Shown here: piece after piece, positions 1-7,927 of the stretch
Layout: each line of letters opens with the position of its first letter
Numbering within the stretch: position 1 is the stretch's first letter
Assembly (NCBI GenBank): GCA_948960675.1
Contig: CARDPF010000085.1
Coordinates: 1 to 11,173, forward strand
DNA length: 11,173 nucleotides
DNA from: an uncultured Eisenbergiella sp.
Lineage (GTDB): Bacteria; Bacillota; Clostridia; Lachnospirales; Lachnospiraceae
Direction of reading: 5' to 3'
Notes under the pieces: generated by a model
What the model was told of the DNA's origin: nothing
The model's input: the letters and a program-made list of their open reading frames with translations, nothing else
Databases searched by the model: none
Program-made: the position numbers and the translations under genes

Positions 1-3000
1 CTCACGATAGATTTCGGAAACCGGATTGCAGTCAAACAGGTCATTTTCAGGATCACCAAAACTGCCAAAAACACCAGCCTGGCGGCTATTTCCAGCGTGG
101 AGTTTGTCAATGACATGGAAAGCCGGATACCGGAACCGCAGATGAATATTCCGGCCATCACCCAGGTGAAACCCGGCAACAAATCCTTTACCGTCAGCTG
201 GAATAAGGAAACCAACGTGACGGGCTACGAGGTGGCGGTTTCCTACCAAGGCCAAACTGAATACAAAAAAACCACCTCGACCAGCCTGACCGTCTCCCAG
301 TTCCAAAATAGCAAGCTTATAAACAAAGAAGAATACCGCGTACGCGTCCAGTCTGTCAACGGGGAATGGAAGAGCGGATTCGGGGAAGAAAGAACCGTCA
401 CCCCGCAGGCCGCAAAAGTGCCTTCCGCCCCGGATGAAGTGAAAGTAACCTGCAGCTACCGCAGCATGAGTGTCCGCTGGAAGAATGCGGAGGATGCAGA
501 CAGCTATAATCTATATTATAAGGAAGCAGACGCAACCACGTACCAAAAAATTGAAGGTATCGAAGGCCTTTATTATCAAACAGAAGGGTTAAAGGACAGC
601 ACCAAATATATGGTATACGTGACGGCAAGCAACGAACTTGGGGAAGGGCCTTCCTCCATGACTGCCGCAGACACCACCCCCGGCGGACTGGCAGCGGCCA
701 AGCTCCCGGCCTATAAATTGATCAACACTTCCGCAGGGGAAGGAAAGCTGAGCCGCCACATCAAATCCGCTTCTGTGGGGGGCGGCGGGTTTATGGTGGA
801 CAGTCCGTTGGACACTGTACAGGACAGCGCGCTGGGATTGTTTGACAACAAATATACCTCTTATCTACAGCGTGACGATTGGGATTACGGCGGCGCATAT
901 CCCGGCGACAACAAAGGTATTTTTGCCGAGTTGGATCAGTCCTATGAAATCGGGATGATTGCGTTTGCCGAACCGATTGATATCGGTTCCTACACCTACG
1001 CCTCCGTCCGTTACTGGGATGAGAACGGGAAACGGCAGGATGCCAAAAACATGACCCTGCTACAGCGCAAAAGCGGGGACCGGCGCTACTATATCCTGAA
1101 ATTTGCGCAGCCCCTCAAAACATCGAAGGTACAAATCGGAATCGGACGCTACGGAAGTTCCCCCCGTAAAGTCACCGTTTCGGAAATCCGTTTTTACGCC
1201 TATGACAGCATCGAGCAGGATATTCTGGCACTTTATGCCGACGACCTGCAAATCTCCCTGCGCAAGGATGTAACCAAGGCTACCATAGACGAACTCCAAA
1301 AACGGCTGGATACCAAAGACCCTGACAGCAATGAATACCATCCGGAAAGAAACGTCCTGCAAAAAGAACTGGATGCTGCAAGGCAACTGTTGGCATCGGA
1401 ATCTTTAAGCGATGTCATCGCTATCAATCCCTTCATAGCGGCGGCAAAGGACCAGAAAATTGCGGTAGGCGGCCTGAATGCCTGGCAGCCTCTGGGCGTG
1501 AGCGCGGCGGCAGGGGACGAACTTATCGTATATGTGGGAAATCCCGGTATGCAAAAAGGCGCGTCTGCCAATGTAAGCCTCATTTATACCCAGCAGCATG
1601 CGGAAAGCGGCTCCCTGTCTGCATCCCAAAAGCTTGTCATCGGAAGAAACGAGATTACGGTTCCCAAAATTTCCTCCACGGACAAGGAAAAGGGCGGCGC
1701 CCTTTATATCCAATATAACGGCAATAATGATAAAGACCAATATGCGGTTCGGGTTAGCGGCGGCACAAAAATTCCGGTTCTCAACGTTTACAGGGTCTCC
1801 GGTACGGAACGCAAAAACCGCATAAAAGCTTACGTGCAGGAACTTGACGCTTATGTCGCTTCCCTCACCAAAAAGCACCAGGCACAGCATCAAGGCGGTC
1901 AAAACGCCAATGTTGACTATTCCTACGATGAGCGCAACTGCATTTTCAATGTCACGGATATCGTGACGGACTACATGATGCTTTCCATTCCGGCAAGCCA
2001 AGTGTTAAACGGGCTTGGCAGCGCCTCCCGGGAAGACCGCCTGTCGGCAACTATAGAAGCAATGGAAAACATGTTGACGCTGTTTTACCAGCACAAAGGC
2101 TTAACGGACAGTTTTGCCCCCGGAACGGACGAAGCCGTTATCTTAAAAAACCATCTGCCCTACCGTTACTTAAACATCCGTTATATGAAGATGTTTGCGG
2201 GCGCGTTCATGTATGCGGCAGGCAACCATATCGGCATTGAATGGCCCGAAACCTTGGGCATGATGGGCGGTGTCCCCGTCAAATCGGCCACAAACGGGGC
2301 TTATGAGAGCGGCCAGTACTTCGGCTGGGGCATTGCCCATGAAATCGGCCATGAAATAAATCAGGGTGCCTACGCCCACGCGGAAGTAACCAATAACTAT
2401 TTTTCCGTTTTGGCGCAGGCCAAAGACCAAAACGGCACCGTCCGGTTCCAGTATCCGGAAGTATACAAAAAAGTGACATCCGGTTCTTATGGGTACGCCC
2501 AAAATGTATTTACACAACTCGGTTTGTACTGGCAGCTCCATCTTGCCTATGACAGGGACTATAATTACAAAACCTACGACACCTGGCAGGAAATTATGGA
2601 GAAACGTTTCTTTGCAAGGGTGGACCGTTATGCGAGGGATCCTGCCAGCGCCCCCAACAACCTGACGCTTTCCGACAACCGCGACCAAAATTTAATGCGT
2701 CTGGCCAGTGCTGCGGCCAACCGGGATTTGAGCGAATTTTTCGATAGGTGGGGAATGGTTCCCGACGAAACCACAAAATCTTATATGCGCCGGTTTGCGC
2801 CGGAAGAAAGGGCCATCTATTATGTGGACGACGATTCCCGCGTTTACGAGATGGAAAACGCTGCCTCCCAGACCATTAAAGGCCGGGAAATCGTCAGCGC
2901 ATCGGCGTCTGCAGACAACAGCCAGGCCACTGTTACCATACAGGCCAAAGGCAGCCGGGATGTCATTCACGGTTATGAAATCGTACGGATATTTACCGAG

Positions 3001-4113
3001 CAGGGAAAACAACGCCGTCAGATCGCGGGTTTCACGCAAAGCGACACCTTTACCGACGAAGCGGCCTTTGCGGCAAACCGGGTCATCACTTATGAAGTGA
3101 CTGCAATTGACAAGTTCATGAACCGTTCCGCCGCTTGCCGTACACAGGCCGTAAAAATCAGTGGGGATGGACTGCAGGACAAAACCGGATGGACTGTAGA
3201 TACGAACATGAAATCTGCGGCAGATGCAAAGCCGGCCGCCACTCCCGGCGATCCCTGCGAAAAGGAAACCGTATCCGCCATCATCAGGGTCATTGACAAA
3301 AGCAGCCAATCCGACGCTACCTTTACCGGAAAAGCCGACGGCGCAGATCCTTACATCGTTTTGGAATTAAACCGGATCATGGAAATATCGGCGTTGCGCT
3401 ATACCTGCAGGGAGGGACAGCCCATCGGCAGCTACCGGATTGAAGTGAGTACCGACGGCAGCAACTATTCAGAAGTAAAATCGGGTTCCTTTGCTTTGAC
3501 CCAAAACGCGCAAACCGTTTATTTCGAAAACGGAAATGACCCTTGGGTGTACACATGCAATGCCGCGTACGTCAAATTGACCGCAGTCGGCCAACAGGGG
3601 CAAAGCCTTTCCGTGACGGAGTTGGATCTGTACGGTCCCTCCGGCGACAATGTGGAATTTATGATCACAGAAGGCGGAGAAAACACGATCGGGCAGCTGA
3701 CAGCTGACTATGTATACCAACATGCGGCTGACGGCGTCGCCGAAAGGAAAATTCCGGCGGGCTCTATCGTCTTTACCGGAAGCTATAAAGGAAATCCCGC
3801 TTATAACGTGGTGGTTCTTTATGACGAAAACGGAAATATCGTGGGCGGTGTAGGGGCAGACGACAGCCTGACCGCAAGCCAGATCATTTTGGCGCCTCCC
3901 TTGGAGGACGACAAAGCGCTGTTGGGCGAAACCGCAGAAGGTACCTGGGTGTACTGGATTGAAAATGCGGACGCCTCCCTGCCAAGCAGAGTGCGTGCAG
4001 AACTGTACCGTGTGGACAATGCCCTGACCAACGAAGGGCAACGCCTGGTAAGCGACACTTGCTTTGTGGAACTGCCCAAAACACTTCCGTCCATTACTTT
4101 AAGCGGAAAGTGA
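1..4113 (+). CDS. Secreted M60-like (enhancin-type) zinc metallopeptidase with FN3 and F5/8C modules, 5' partial
   Basis: The frame is open from base 1, so the true start and signal peptide lie upstream; 1370 codons are visible (numbered here from base 1). Residues 1-40 look like the end of an F5/8 type C (discoidin) domain. FN3 domains follow at about 50-135 and 140-227, then a discoidin-like domain at 238-402 and a helical, charged stretch at 403-467. An M60-type accessory domain (472-592, with WQPLGV and GDELIVYVG) precedes the catalytic domain (about 592-935). The gluzincin motif is H780-E781-I-G-H784, with E795 eleven residues on as the probable third zinc ligand. An FN3-like domain (957-1054), a further F5/8C-like domain (1056-1213) and an unrecognised 157-residue C-terminal domain follow. 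Characterised M60-like enzymes cleave mucin-type O-glycoproteins, so an extracellular role on host glycoprotein is likely. No membrane helix, sortase signal or dockerin is visible at the C-terminus. Family assignment is confident; substrate is inferred. Confidence 0.88.
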   Translation, partial: LTIDFGNRIAVKQVIFRITKTAKNTSLAAISSVEFVNDMESRIPEPQMNIPAITQVKPGNKSFTVSWNKETNVTGYEVAVSYQGQTEYKKTTSTSLTVSQFQNSKLINKEEYRVRVQSVNGEWKSGFGEERTVTPQAAKVPSAPDEVKVTCSYRSMSVRWKNAEDADSYNLYYKEADATTYQKIEGIEGLYYQTEGLKDSTKYMVYVTASNELGEGPSSMTAADTTPGGLAAAKLPAYKLINTSAGEGKLSRHIKSASVGGGGFMVDSPLDTVQDSALGLFDNKYTSYLQRDDWDYGGAYPGDNKGIFAELDQSYEIGMIAFAEPIDIGSYTYASVRYWDENGKRQDAKNMTLLQRKSGDRRYYILKFAQPLKTSKVQIGIGRYGSSPRKVTVSEIRFYAYDSIEQDILALYADDLQISLRKDVTKATIDELQKRLDTKDPDSNEYHPERNVLQKELDAARQLLASESLSDVIAINPFIAAAKDQKIAVGGLNAWQPLGVSAAAGDELIVYVGNPGMQKGASANVSLIYTQQHAESGSLSASQKLVIGRNEITVPKISSTDKEKGGALYIQYNGNNDKDQYAVRVSGGTKIPVLNVYRVSGTERKNRIKAYVQELDAYVASLTKKHQAQHQGGQNANVDYSYDERNCIFNVTDIVTDYMMLSIPASQVLNGLGSASREDRLSATIEAMENMLTLFYQHKGLTDSFAPGTDEAVILKNHLPYRYLNIRYMKMFAGAFMYAAGNHIGIEWPETLGMMGGVPVKSATNGAYESGQYFGWGIAHEIGHEINQGAYAHAEVTNNYFSVLAQAKDQNGTVRFQYPEVYKKVTSGSYGYAQNVFTQLGLYWQLHLAYDRDYNYKTYDTWQEIMEKRFFARVDRYARDPASAPNNLTLSDNRDQNLMRLASAAANRDLSEFFDRWGMVPDETTKSYMRRFAPEERAIYYVDDDSRVYEMENAASQTIKGREIVSASASADNSQATVTIQAKGSRDVIHGYEIVRIFTEQGKQRRQIAGFTQSDTFTDEAAFAANRVITYEVTAIDKFMNRSAACRTQAVKISGDGLQDKTGWTVDTNMKSAADAKPAATPGDPCEKETVSAIIRVIDKSSQSDATFTGKADGADPYIVLELNRIMEISALRYTCREGQPIGSYRIEVSTDGSNYSEVKSGSFALTQNAQTVYFENGNDPWVYTCNAAYVKLTAVGQQGQSLSVTELDLYGPSGDNVEFMITEGGENTIGQLTADYVYQHAADGVAERKIPAGSIVFTGSYKGNPAYNVVVLYDENGNIVGGVGADDSLTASQIILAPPLEDDKALLGETAEGTWVYWIENADASLPSRVRAELYRVDNALTNEGQRLVSDTCFVELPKTLPSITLSGK

Positions 4114-4138
4114 ATGTAACAGTACGGATCTGTCCAAA

Positions 4139-4192
4139 GGGTTACGAGTCAAATGTCTGCAAGCAGCCACTTGACTCGCTGCTCGCGGGAAT
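4139..4192. repeat. Nested inverted repeats in the peptidase-cohesin intergenic gap
   Basis: CGAGTCAA at 4145-4152 is perfectly complementary to TTGACTCG at 4171-4178 (8 bp, 18-base loop). AGCAGC at 4162-4167 is complementary to GCTGCT at 4178-4183 (6 bp, 10-base loop). The two pairings are interleaved and share base 4178, so they are either alternative hairpins or a pseudoknot. No T-run follows on either strand, so a simple terminator is unlikely. The element could be a dispersed intergenic repeat or a structured 5' leader of the downstream gene. Both readings are inference; the pairings are seen directly. Confidence 0.5.
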
Positions 4193-4228
4193 AAACCGGC
4201 ATGCGTCGTTGCTGGCGCGCCAACACAC

Positions 4229-4234
4229 AGGAGA
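4229..4234 (+). promoter_or_regulatory. Ribosome binding site deciding the cohesin-like gene start
   Basis: AGGAGA lies eight bases before the ATG at 4243. That ATG opens directly into a normal signal peptide. The in-frame ATG at 4201 has no comparable site and would add 14 polar residues in front of the signal peptide. Confidence 0.8.
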
Positions 4235-4242
4235 ATCCACAA

Positions 4243-5547
4243 ATGTTGAGAAAATTGATACAGGGGTTCGGGCTGCTGGCCATCTGCATTTTGCTCCCAT
4301 CATTTTCCGCGCATGCGACAGAGGCCAAAACCGTATCCCTCACCAAAGACGGGAATGCGGTGGAGGCCATTCTGGAACTGCCTGCAGGAGGCGGCGGTGA
4401 AACCGTCACCTCCCTGCAGCTTAGCATGCAGATCAATGCCACCGATAAGGCTTTGTCCGTTTCCTTCGATTTTGACGAAGCCCTCAAAAGTTCCGTGCAG
4501 ATCGCAACATACCAGGAAAGCACCGGAACCTTAAACCTATACATCTCCGGAAGCCAAAACCTGTTTGCCAAAGATACCCTTTCCCTGGGAAAAGTGATTT
4601 TAGATGCCGCTCCAAGCGATTCAGTCACGGCCACAGTCCGGGTCAACGCAGACAGCTTCCAGACAGTCAATGCCGCCTTCGGTGCAGAAAAAGAAACCTT
4701 GAACGCACCCGCCGTCATAACGGTTGCTTTCGGCAGCGACAATGCGGACAACAACAATCCTGACACGGACGACACAAATCCCAATCCGGACACCCCCGGG
4801 GCAGACAACGGAAGCCAAAATCCGGCCATCCCGGGAAATGACACAGGAGCCGTCCCCGGTCTTTCCGGCGGCGATCCTCCAAATAGTAATGCAAACGGTG
4901 CAAATAGCGGTAATGCAGGTGGAAACCAAAACACCGACAGCGGACAAATCATCAGCGCAAAAAACGACACAACCCCCAAGATACAGCCCCCGTCTGTCAT
5001 CCCCAATACCGTTTTGCCCAATCTGGTGCCCTCCGTCAACACCACGGATGCACCCATACAAATCACGGAATTAGGCGGGAAAAAAGGAATTACCGTAACT
5101 GCCAATACAAGTGCAAACCAAAATACCGGTTCCTTAGCAAATGCAGCGCAAAACGGTAATACCAATTCCCCCACAGAAAACGGCCTGCTTTCCCCGGGTG
5201 AAAACGATCCTTCCGGCAGCCTATACGGTGATGCCCAAGCCCCCGGCCAGACAGGCAGCCCTGCCGCCCCTGAGACAAAAAACACCGGCACTTTCCCCCA
5301 AAAAACATTGTTTGCCGATAGCACAAAAGGCTGGCTTTCCCATCCGGTCTTGCGAGTGGGTATATTTGTCGGCGTTTTCTTTCTGGTCATTGCCGGTATC
5401 ATCTTAGTGGCTTATATCACAGGGACAAAAGGCGCGCGCAGACGAAAAAAAGCCCGCGCCGCCCAGGCGAAAGGCAAAAGCAAAAAAAGGGGAAAAAGCA
5501 AAACCCAAAAGAAAGCGCCGTCCGGCGCAAGAAGCAAAAAGAGATAA
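4243..5547 (+). CDS. Membrane-anchored cohesin-like domain protein
   Basis: 434 residues from the ATG chosen by its AGGAGA site. Residues 1-25 form a signal peptide (MLRK, hydrophobic core, AHA before the probable cut). Residues 28-164 are a beta-rich domain resembling the cohesin-like superfamily: alternating hydrophobic strands, a SLQLSMQ strand and a LSLGKVIL strand before the closing strands. Residues 165-360 are low-complexity spacer rich in Asn, Pro, Asp, Gly and Thr, which should extend the domain away from the membrane. A single helix (about 370-392) is followed by a cytoplasmic tail of some 38 residues with 19 Lys/Arg. Cohesins bind dockerins in cellulosomes, but no dockerin is visible in the peptidase next door, and this domain could instead be a general adhesion fold. 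The gene follows the M60 peptidase by 129 bases in the same direction, so co-transcription is possible. Topology is clear; cohesin assignment is moderate. Confidence 0.8.
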   Translation: MLRKLIQGFGLLAICILLPSFSAHATEAKTVSLTKDGNAVEAILELPAGGGGETVTSLQLSMQINATDKALSVSFDFDEALKSSVQIATYQESTGTLNLYISGSQNLFAKDTLSLGKVILDAAPSDSVTATVRVNADSFQTVNAAFGAEKETLNAPAVITVAFGSDNADNNNPDTDDTNPNPDTPGADNGSQNPAIPGNDTGAVPGLSGGDPPNSNANGANSGNAGGNQNTDSGQIISAKNDTTPKIQPPSVIPNTVLPNLVPSVNTTDAPIQITELGGKKGITVTANTSANQNTGSLANAAQNGNTNSPTENGLLSPGENDPSGSLYGDAQAPGQTGSPAAPETKNTGTFPQKTLFADSTKGWLSHPVLRVGIFVGVFFLVIAGIILVAYITGTKGARRRKKARAAQAKGKSKKRGKSKTQKKAPSGARSKKR

Positions 5548-5573
5548 ATGAATCTTGAAACGAACCGTGTTGT

Positions 5574-5609
5574 AAAAACATACCCGGCAGCTTACAAACT
5601 GCCGGGTAT
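5574..5609 (-). terminator. Rho-independent terminator of the Tad-like operon, possibly bidirectional
   Basis: An 11-bp perfect stem pairs 5580-5590 with 5599-5609, with an 8-base loop. On the minus strand it is followed after one base by five T (5574-5578), a good intrinsic terminator starting two bases after the HIT gene stop. On the plus strand the stem is followed only by ATTTAG, so termination of the cohesin-like gene there would be weaker. Confidence 0.85.
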
Positions 5610-5611
5610 AT

Positions 5612-6019
5612 TTAGATAAGCTGTTTTCGGACAGCCTCCAGTTCCTCTTGCGTTGGAGACTGCTGTTCCCCGCTTAGTTCCAAACCGTCCGCCCTGTAAC
5701 GGGGAACCAGATGAATATGGAAATGGGATATGGTTTGTCCCGCCGCCTCCTTATTGTTCTGCAGAAGGTTAAACCCGTCACAGCTAAGCTTCTCCGTCAT
5801 CTGCACCGCCATCTTTTGGGCCAGCGCAAAAGCATTCTTACACCACTCTCCCGGCAATTCATACAGGTTGTCAAAATGCTCTTTTGGCAACACCAGCGCA
5901 TGTCCCTTTGTCATCGGTCCCAAATCCAAAATGACCCGAAATTCCCCGTCTTCATAAATGGTTTTGGAAGGAATCTCCCCGTTGGCAATTCTACAAAATA
6001 TGCAATCGTCCTTTCTCAT
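5612..6019 (-). CDS. HIT-family (histidine triad) nucleotide hydrolase
   Basis: 135 residues, the usual length for a single-domain bacterial HIT protein of the HINT/PKCI type. The triad H99-F-H101-I-H103-L-V is intact; H101 corresponds to the nucleophile in characterised HINT proteins, which cleave nucleoside phosphoramidates and related nucleotide conjugates. C6-x-x-C9, with H48 and H99, matches the structural zinc site seen in many family members. The ATG overlaps the rhomboid stop by four bases (ATGA), and a GGAG-type site sits inside the rhomboid coding sequence, so translation is probably coupled. It is the last gene before the terminator. A cytosolic housekeeping enzyme riding in this operon is the simplest reading; a pilus role is not indicated. 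Confidence 0.95.
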   Translation of the reverse strand: MRKDDCIFCRIANGEIPSKTIYEDGEFRVILDLGPMTKGHALVLPKEHFDNLYELPGEWCKNAFALAQKMAVQMTEKLSCDGFNLLQNNKEAAGQTISHFHIHLVPRYRADGLELSGEQQSPTQEELEAVRKQLI

Positions 6020-6666
6020 TCCCCTTCTCCTTTTCTTCCCAATACCGGCGGCACAAGACTCAGTAAAAACGCCAGCAAAAACCCGCTCAAAAGTCCTCCT
6101 ATATGCGCCGCATTGTTTACGTAAGCATTACTAAAACCCGCATACAACGTAAGCAGAATGGCAAATACCATTCGTTTCATGGAAATATGTACAGCCGCAC
6201 CCTTTCTCACAATGACCAGATACAGCAGTGCACCTGTCAGGCCAAACACGGCGCCGCTTGCACCGATTGATTCATAATAACTGCCCGTTGACAATTCATA
6301 CGCTGCGGATAGCAGGTTCCCACATACTGCAGAAACCGCATATAAAACCAGAGTTTTACACTTTCCCAGACTCTTCTCCACGATTTCACCGCAAAAATAC
6401 AATAACAGCATATTGAACAGAAGATGTTCTGCGTCCGCATGCAAAAAGGAAGCCGTCAACAGTCTGTAAAACGCATTATCATAAAGCAAATGCAAAACCC
6501 CAAAGCTCCCCGCATGTTCCATCCAAAGACCGGTTCCCGGCGACACCACACCTACCAGAAATACGATTACGTTAACCCCGATCAGCGCAATGCAGCAAAA
6601 CGGTAAGTTCCTGCTTTTTAAAGCATCCTGTGCCTCTGTACTGTATGGACTCTCACGGTACCCCAT
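6016..6666 (-). CDS. Rhomboid-family intramembrane serine protease
   Basis: 216 residues with about six membrane helices. The catalytic dyad is visible as GAS137G (GxSG motif) and H188 in AAHIGG, and H81-x-x-x-N85 (HLLFN) matches the conserved His/Asn of the oxyanion region in GlpG-type rhomboids. Length fits a minimal six-helix bacterial rhomboid without extra domains, apart from a short cytoplasmic N-terminus of about 20 residues. AGGAGG at 6675-6680 lies eight bases before the ATG. The gene follows the FHA gene by 40 bases and overlaps the HIT gene by four. Rhomboids cut membrane proteins at or near the transmembrane helix. The co-transcribed pilin-like proteins are conceivable substrates, but nothing in the sequence shows this. 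Confidence 0.93.
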   Translation of the reverse strand: MGYRESPYSTEAQDALKSRNLPFCCIALIGVNVIVFLVGVVSPGTGLWMEHAGSFGVLHLLYDNAFYRLLTASFLHADAEHLLFNMLLLYFCGEIVEKSLGKCKTLVLYAVSAVCGNLLSAAYELSTGSYYESIGASGAVFGLTGALLYLVIVRKGAAVHISMKRMVFAILLTLYAGFSNAYVNNAAHIGGLLSGFLLAFLLSLVPPVLGRKGEGE

Positions 6667-6706
6667 AGCGGTTTCCTCCTGTGCATTTCCCCCTGTACAA
6701 AGGTTA

Positions 6707-7927
6707 TCACTTTATCGCGTTACTGTCAACAAAACCATACCGAAAACGTTCTCTGCCAAACTGAACCAAATCGCCCTGCGTAAGCGTCACTGTCTCGTTT
6801 GGCTCCAGCTTCCTTCCGTTCACCAATGTCCCGTTCCGGGAATTTAAATCCTCCACGCAGACTCCCTCCTGTACACAGACAAGCCGTGCATGCATCCTGC
6901 TCACCGAACCGTCCGTCAGTACAACGGATACCTTTCCCTTTAGCTTTCCCACCGTCATCGGTAGATTGTTCAGGTAAAACCGCCTTTCTCCACCCTCCTC
7001 CGTCAAACAGGGAATCCCCGACGGTGTTACCCGTTTCTCCAAATCGGTAAAGTATACGGTTTCTCCGGTCTGTATAAGCGACGCCTGCTCTGCATAGCTG
7101 TTCCATACGGAGTCTGGCCACTCCTCTTTGTCCCCCGCTTCTTCCGCCGCCTTTTTATATCCTGCCTTCTGCCGTCTTCCTTTCTTTCCATTTTTTCTTT
7201 TTCCAAACCCCAAAATCCTCTCCAACAGGCTTTTTATTTTACCGCCCTTTGGAAGTTCTTCCGGGATAGATTCCGGCAACGGTGTCAGTATCTGCGCAGA
7301 CACCGGCTGTATGGGTTCTTGTTCTTTTGGAATTTCCTTTTCCCATTCCGGCATGCCACGATGTTTTGCCCCTCTCCACTCTGTCAATTCCTTTTCCAAA
7401 AAGGGCAGGAAGGAAGACAGCACAAAATATTCGGCCTTGGACATTTGATAAAACCGGTATGCGATATTCACCGCATGTTCTTCCCCATGCTCCACATGTC
7501 CCAAAAAAAAGTCAGCCAGATTCTCATAGCGATGCTCTTGCTGCCTTCCCTCCGGATCAAAGCAAAAATAAAGTTCTTCCGTCTCCACATCGGCAAACAT
7601 CATGGAAGGCTCCAGTATCAAACCCTGTTCATCCAAAAGATACTCCCCTAAGTCCTCCTGCATAGCGGCAACCGCATAAATAATCCGCCTCAAATCTTCC
7701 ATATCCAGCCTTCGCCCTTCGTAGAGCCGCTCCATTGACTGACGGGAGGAAATGTCGTAATAAAGGAAGGTCTCCCCATCCAAATTTCTCAGTTTGCAAA
7801 AAAGAAGCTTTCCGATCCGGTTTTGCGCCATCGTCCGGTAAGCATAGCTATCCGATATGTCATAAGCGTTACATTTGCGCACCAGATAGCTATGATTCAA
7901 TTCCCTTTTATAAATCACTGCCTCCAT
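6707..7927 (-). CDS. DUF6382-like N-terminal domain plus C-terminal FHA domain protein
   Basis: 406 residues. The frame is open to 8038, but the ATG at 7927 is preferred: AGGAGG (7935-7940) sits seven bases upstream, and the extra 37 residues would be encoded inside the upstream gene. Residues 1-180 resemble the DUF6382 domain found in Clostridia FHA proteins. Residues 185-285 form a linker with a strongly basic patch at 229-260. Residues 320-400 are an FHA domain: SRMH at 343-346, LNSRNGT at 361-367 and NG at 370-371. FHA domains bind phosphothreonine peptides. No membrane helix is evident, so a cytoplasmic adaptor linking Ser/Thr kinase signalling to the Tad-like machine is the natural inference. 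It overlaps the second TadE-like gene by 13 bases and precedes the rhomboid gene by 40. Confidence 0.88.
   Translation of the reverse strand: MEAVIYKRELNHSYLVRKCNAYDISDSYAYRTMAQNRIGKLLFCKLRNLDGETFLYYDISSRQSMERLYEGRRLDMEDLRRIIYAVAAMQEDLGEYLLDEQGLILEPSMMFADVETEELYFCFDPEGRQQEHRYENLADFFLGHVEHGEEHAVNIAYRFYQMSKAEYFVLSSFLPFLEKELTEWRGAKHRGMPEWEKEIPKEQEPIQPVSAQILTPLPESIPEELPKGGKIKSLLERILGFGKRKNGKKGRRQKAGYKKAAEEAGDKEEWPDSVWNSYAEQASLIQTGETVYFTDLEKRVTPSGIPCLTEEGGERRFYLNNLPMTVGKLKGKVSVVLTDGSVSRMHARLVCVQEGVCVEDLNSRNGTLVNGRKLEPNETVTLTQGDLVQFGRERFRYGFVDSNAIK

Noticed and set aside
97..99. GTG as the start of the M60 peptidase gene
   Set aside because: The frame is open to base 1 and the 32 upstream codons fit the end of a discoidin-like domain, so the gene begins outside the window.
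2692..3309. A 205-codon minus-strand open frame, and a similar one at 1405-2001
   Set aside because: Both are antisense to the peptidase coding sequence with no ribosome site or recognisable domain.
3817..3867. DENGNIVGGVGADD as a dockerin calcium loop
   Set aside because: Spacing and the second repeat of a dockerin are absent; it looks like a loop in a beta-rich domain.
4072..4086. LPKTL near the peptidase C-terminus as a sortase signal
   Set aside because: Glycine is missing after the threonine, and no hydrophobic helix or basic tail follows.
4201..4203. ATG 4201 as start of the cohesin-like gene
   Set aside because: It puts 14 polar residues before the signal peptide, and the good AGGAGA site serves ATG 4243.
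4149..5402. A 417-codon minus-strand open frame
   Set aside because: It is antisense to the cohesin-like gene; its Pro/Ser/Val-rich composition mirrors the Asn/Gly/Thr-rich spacer codons, and no ribosome site or known domain is seen.
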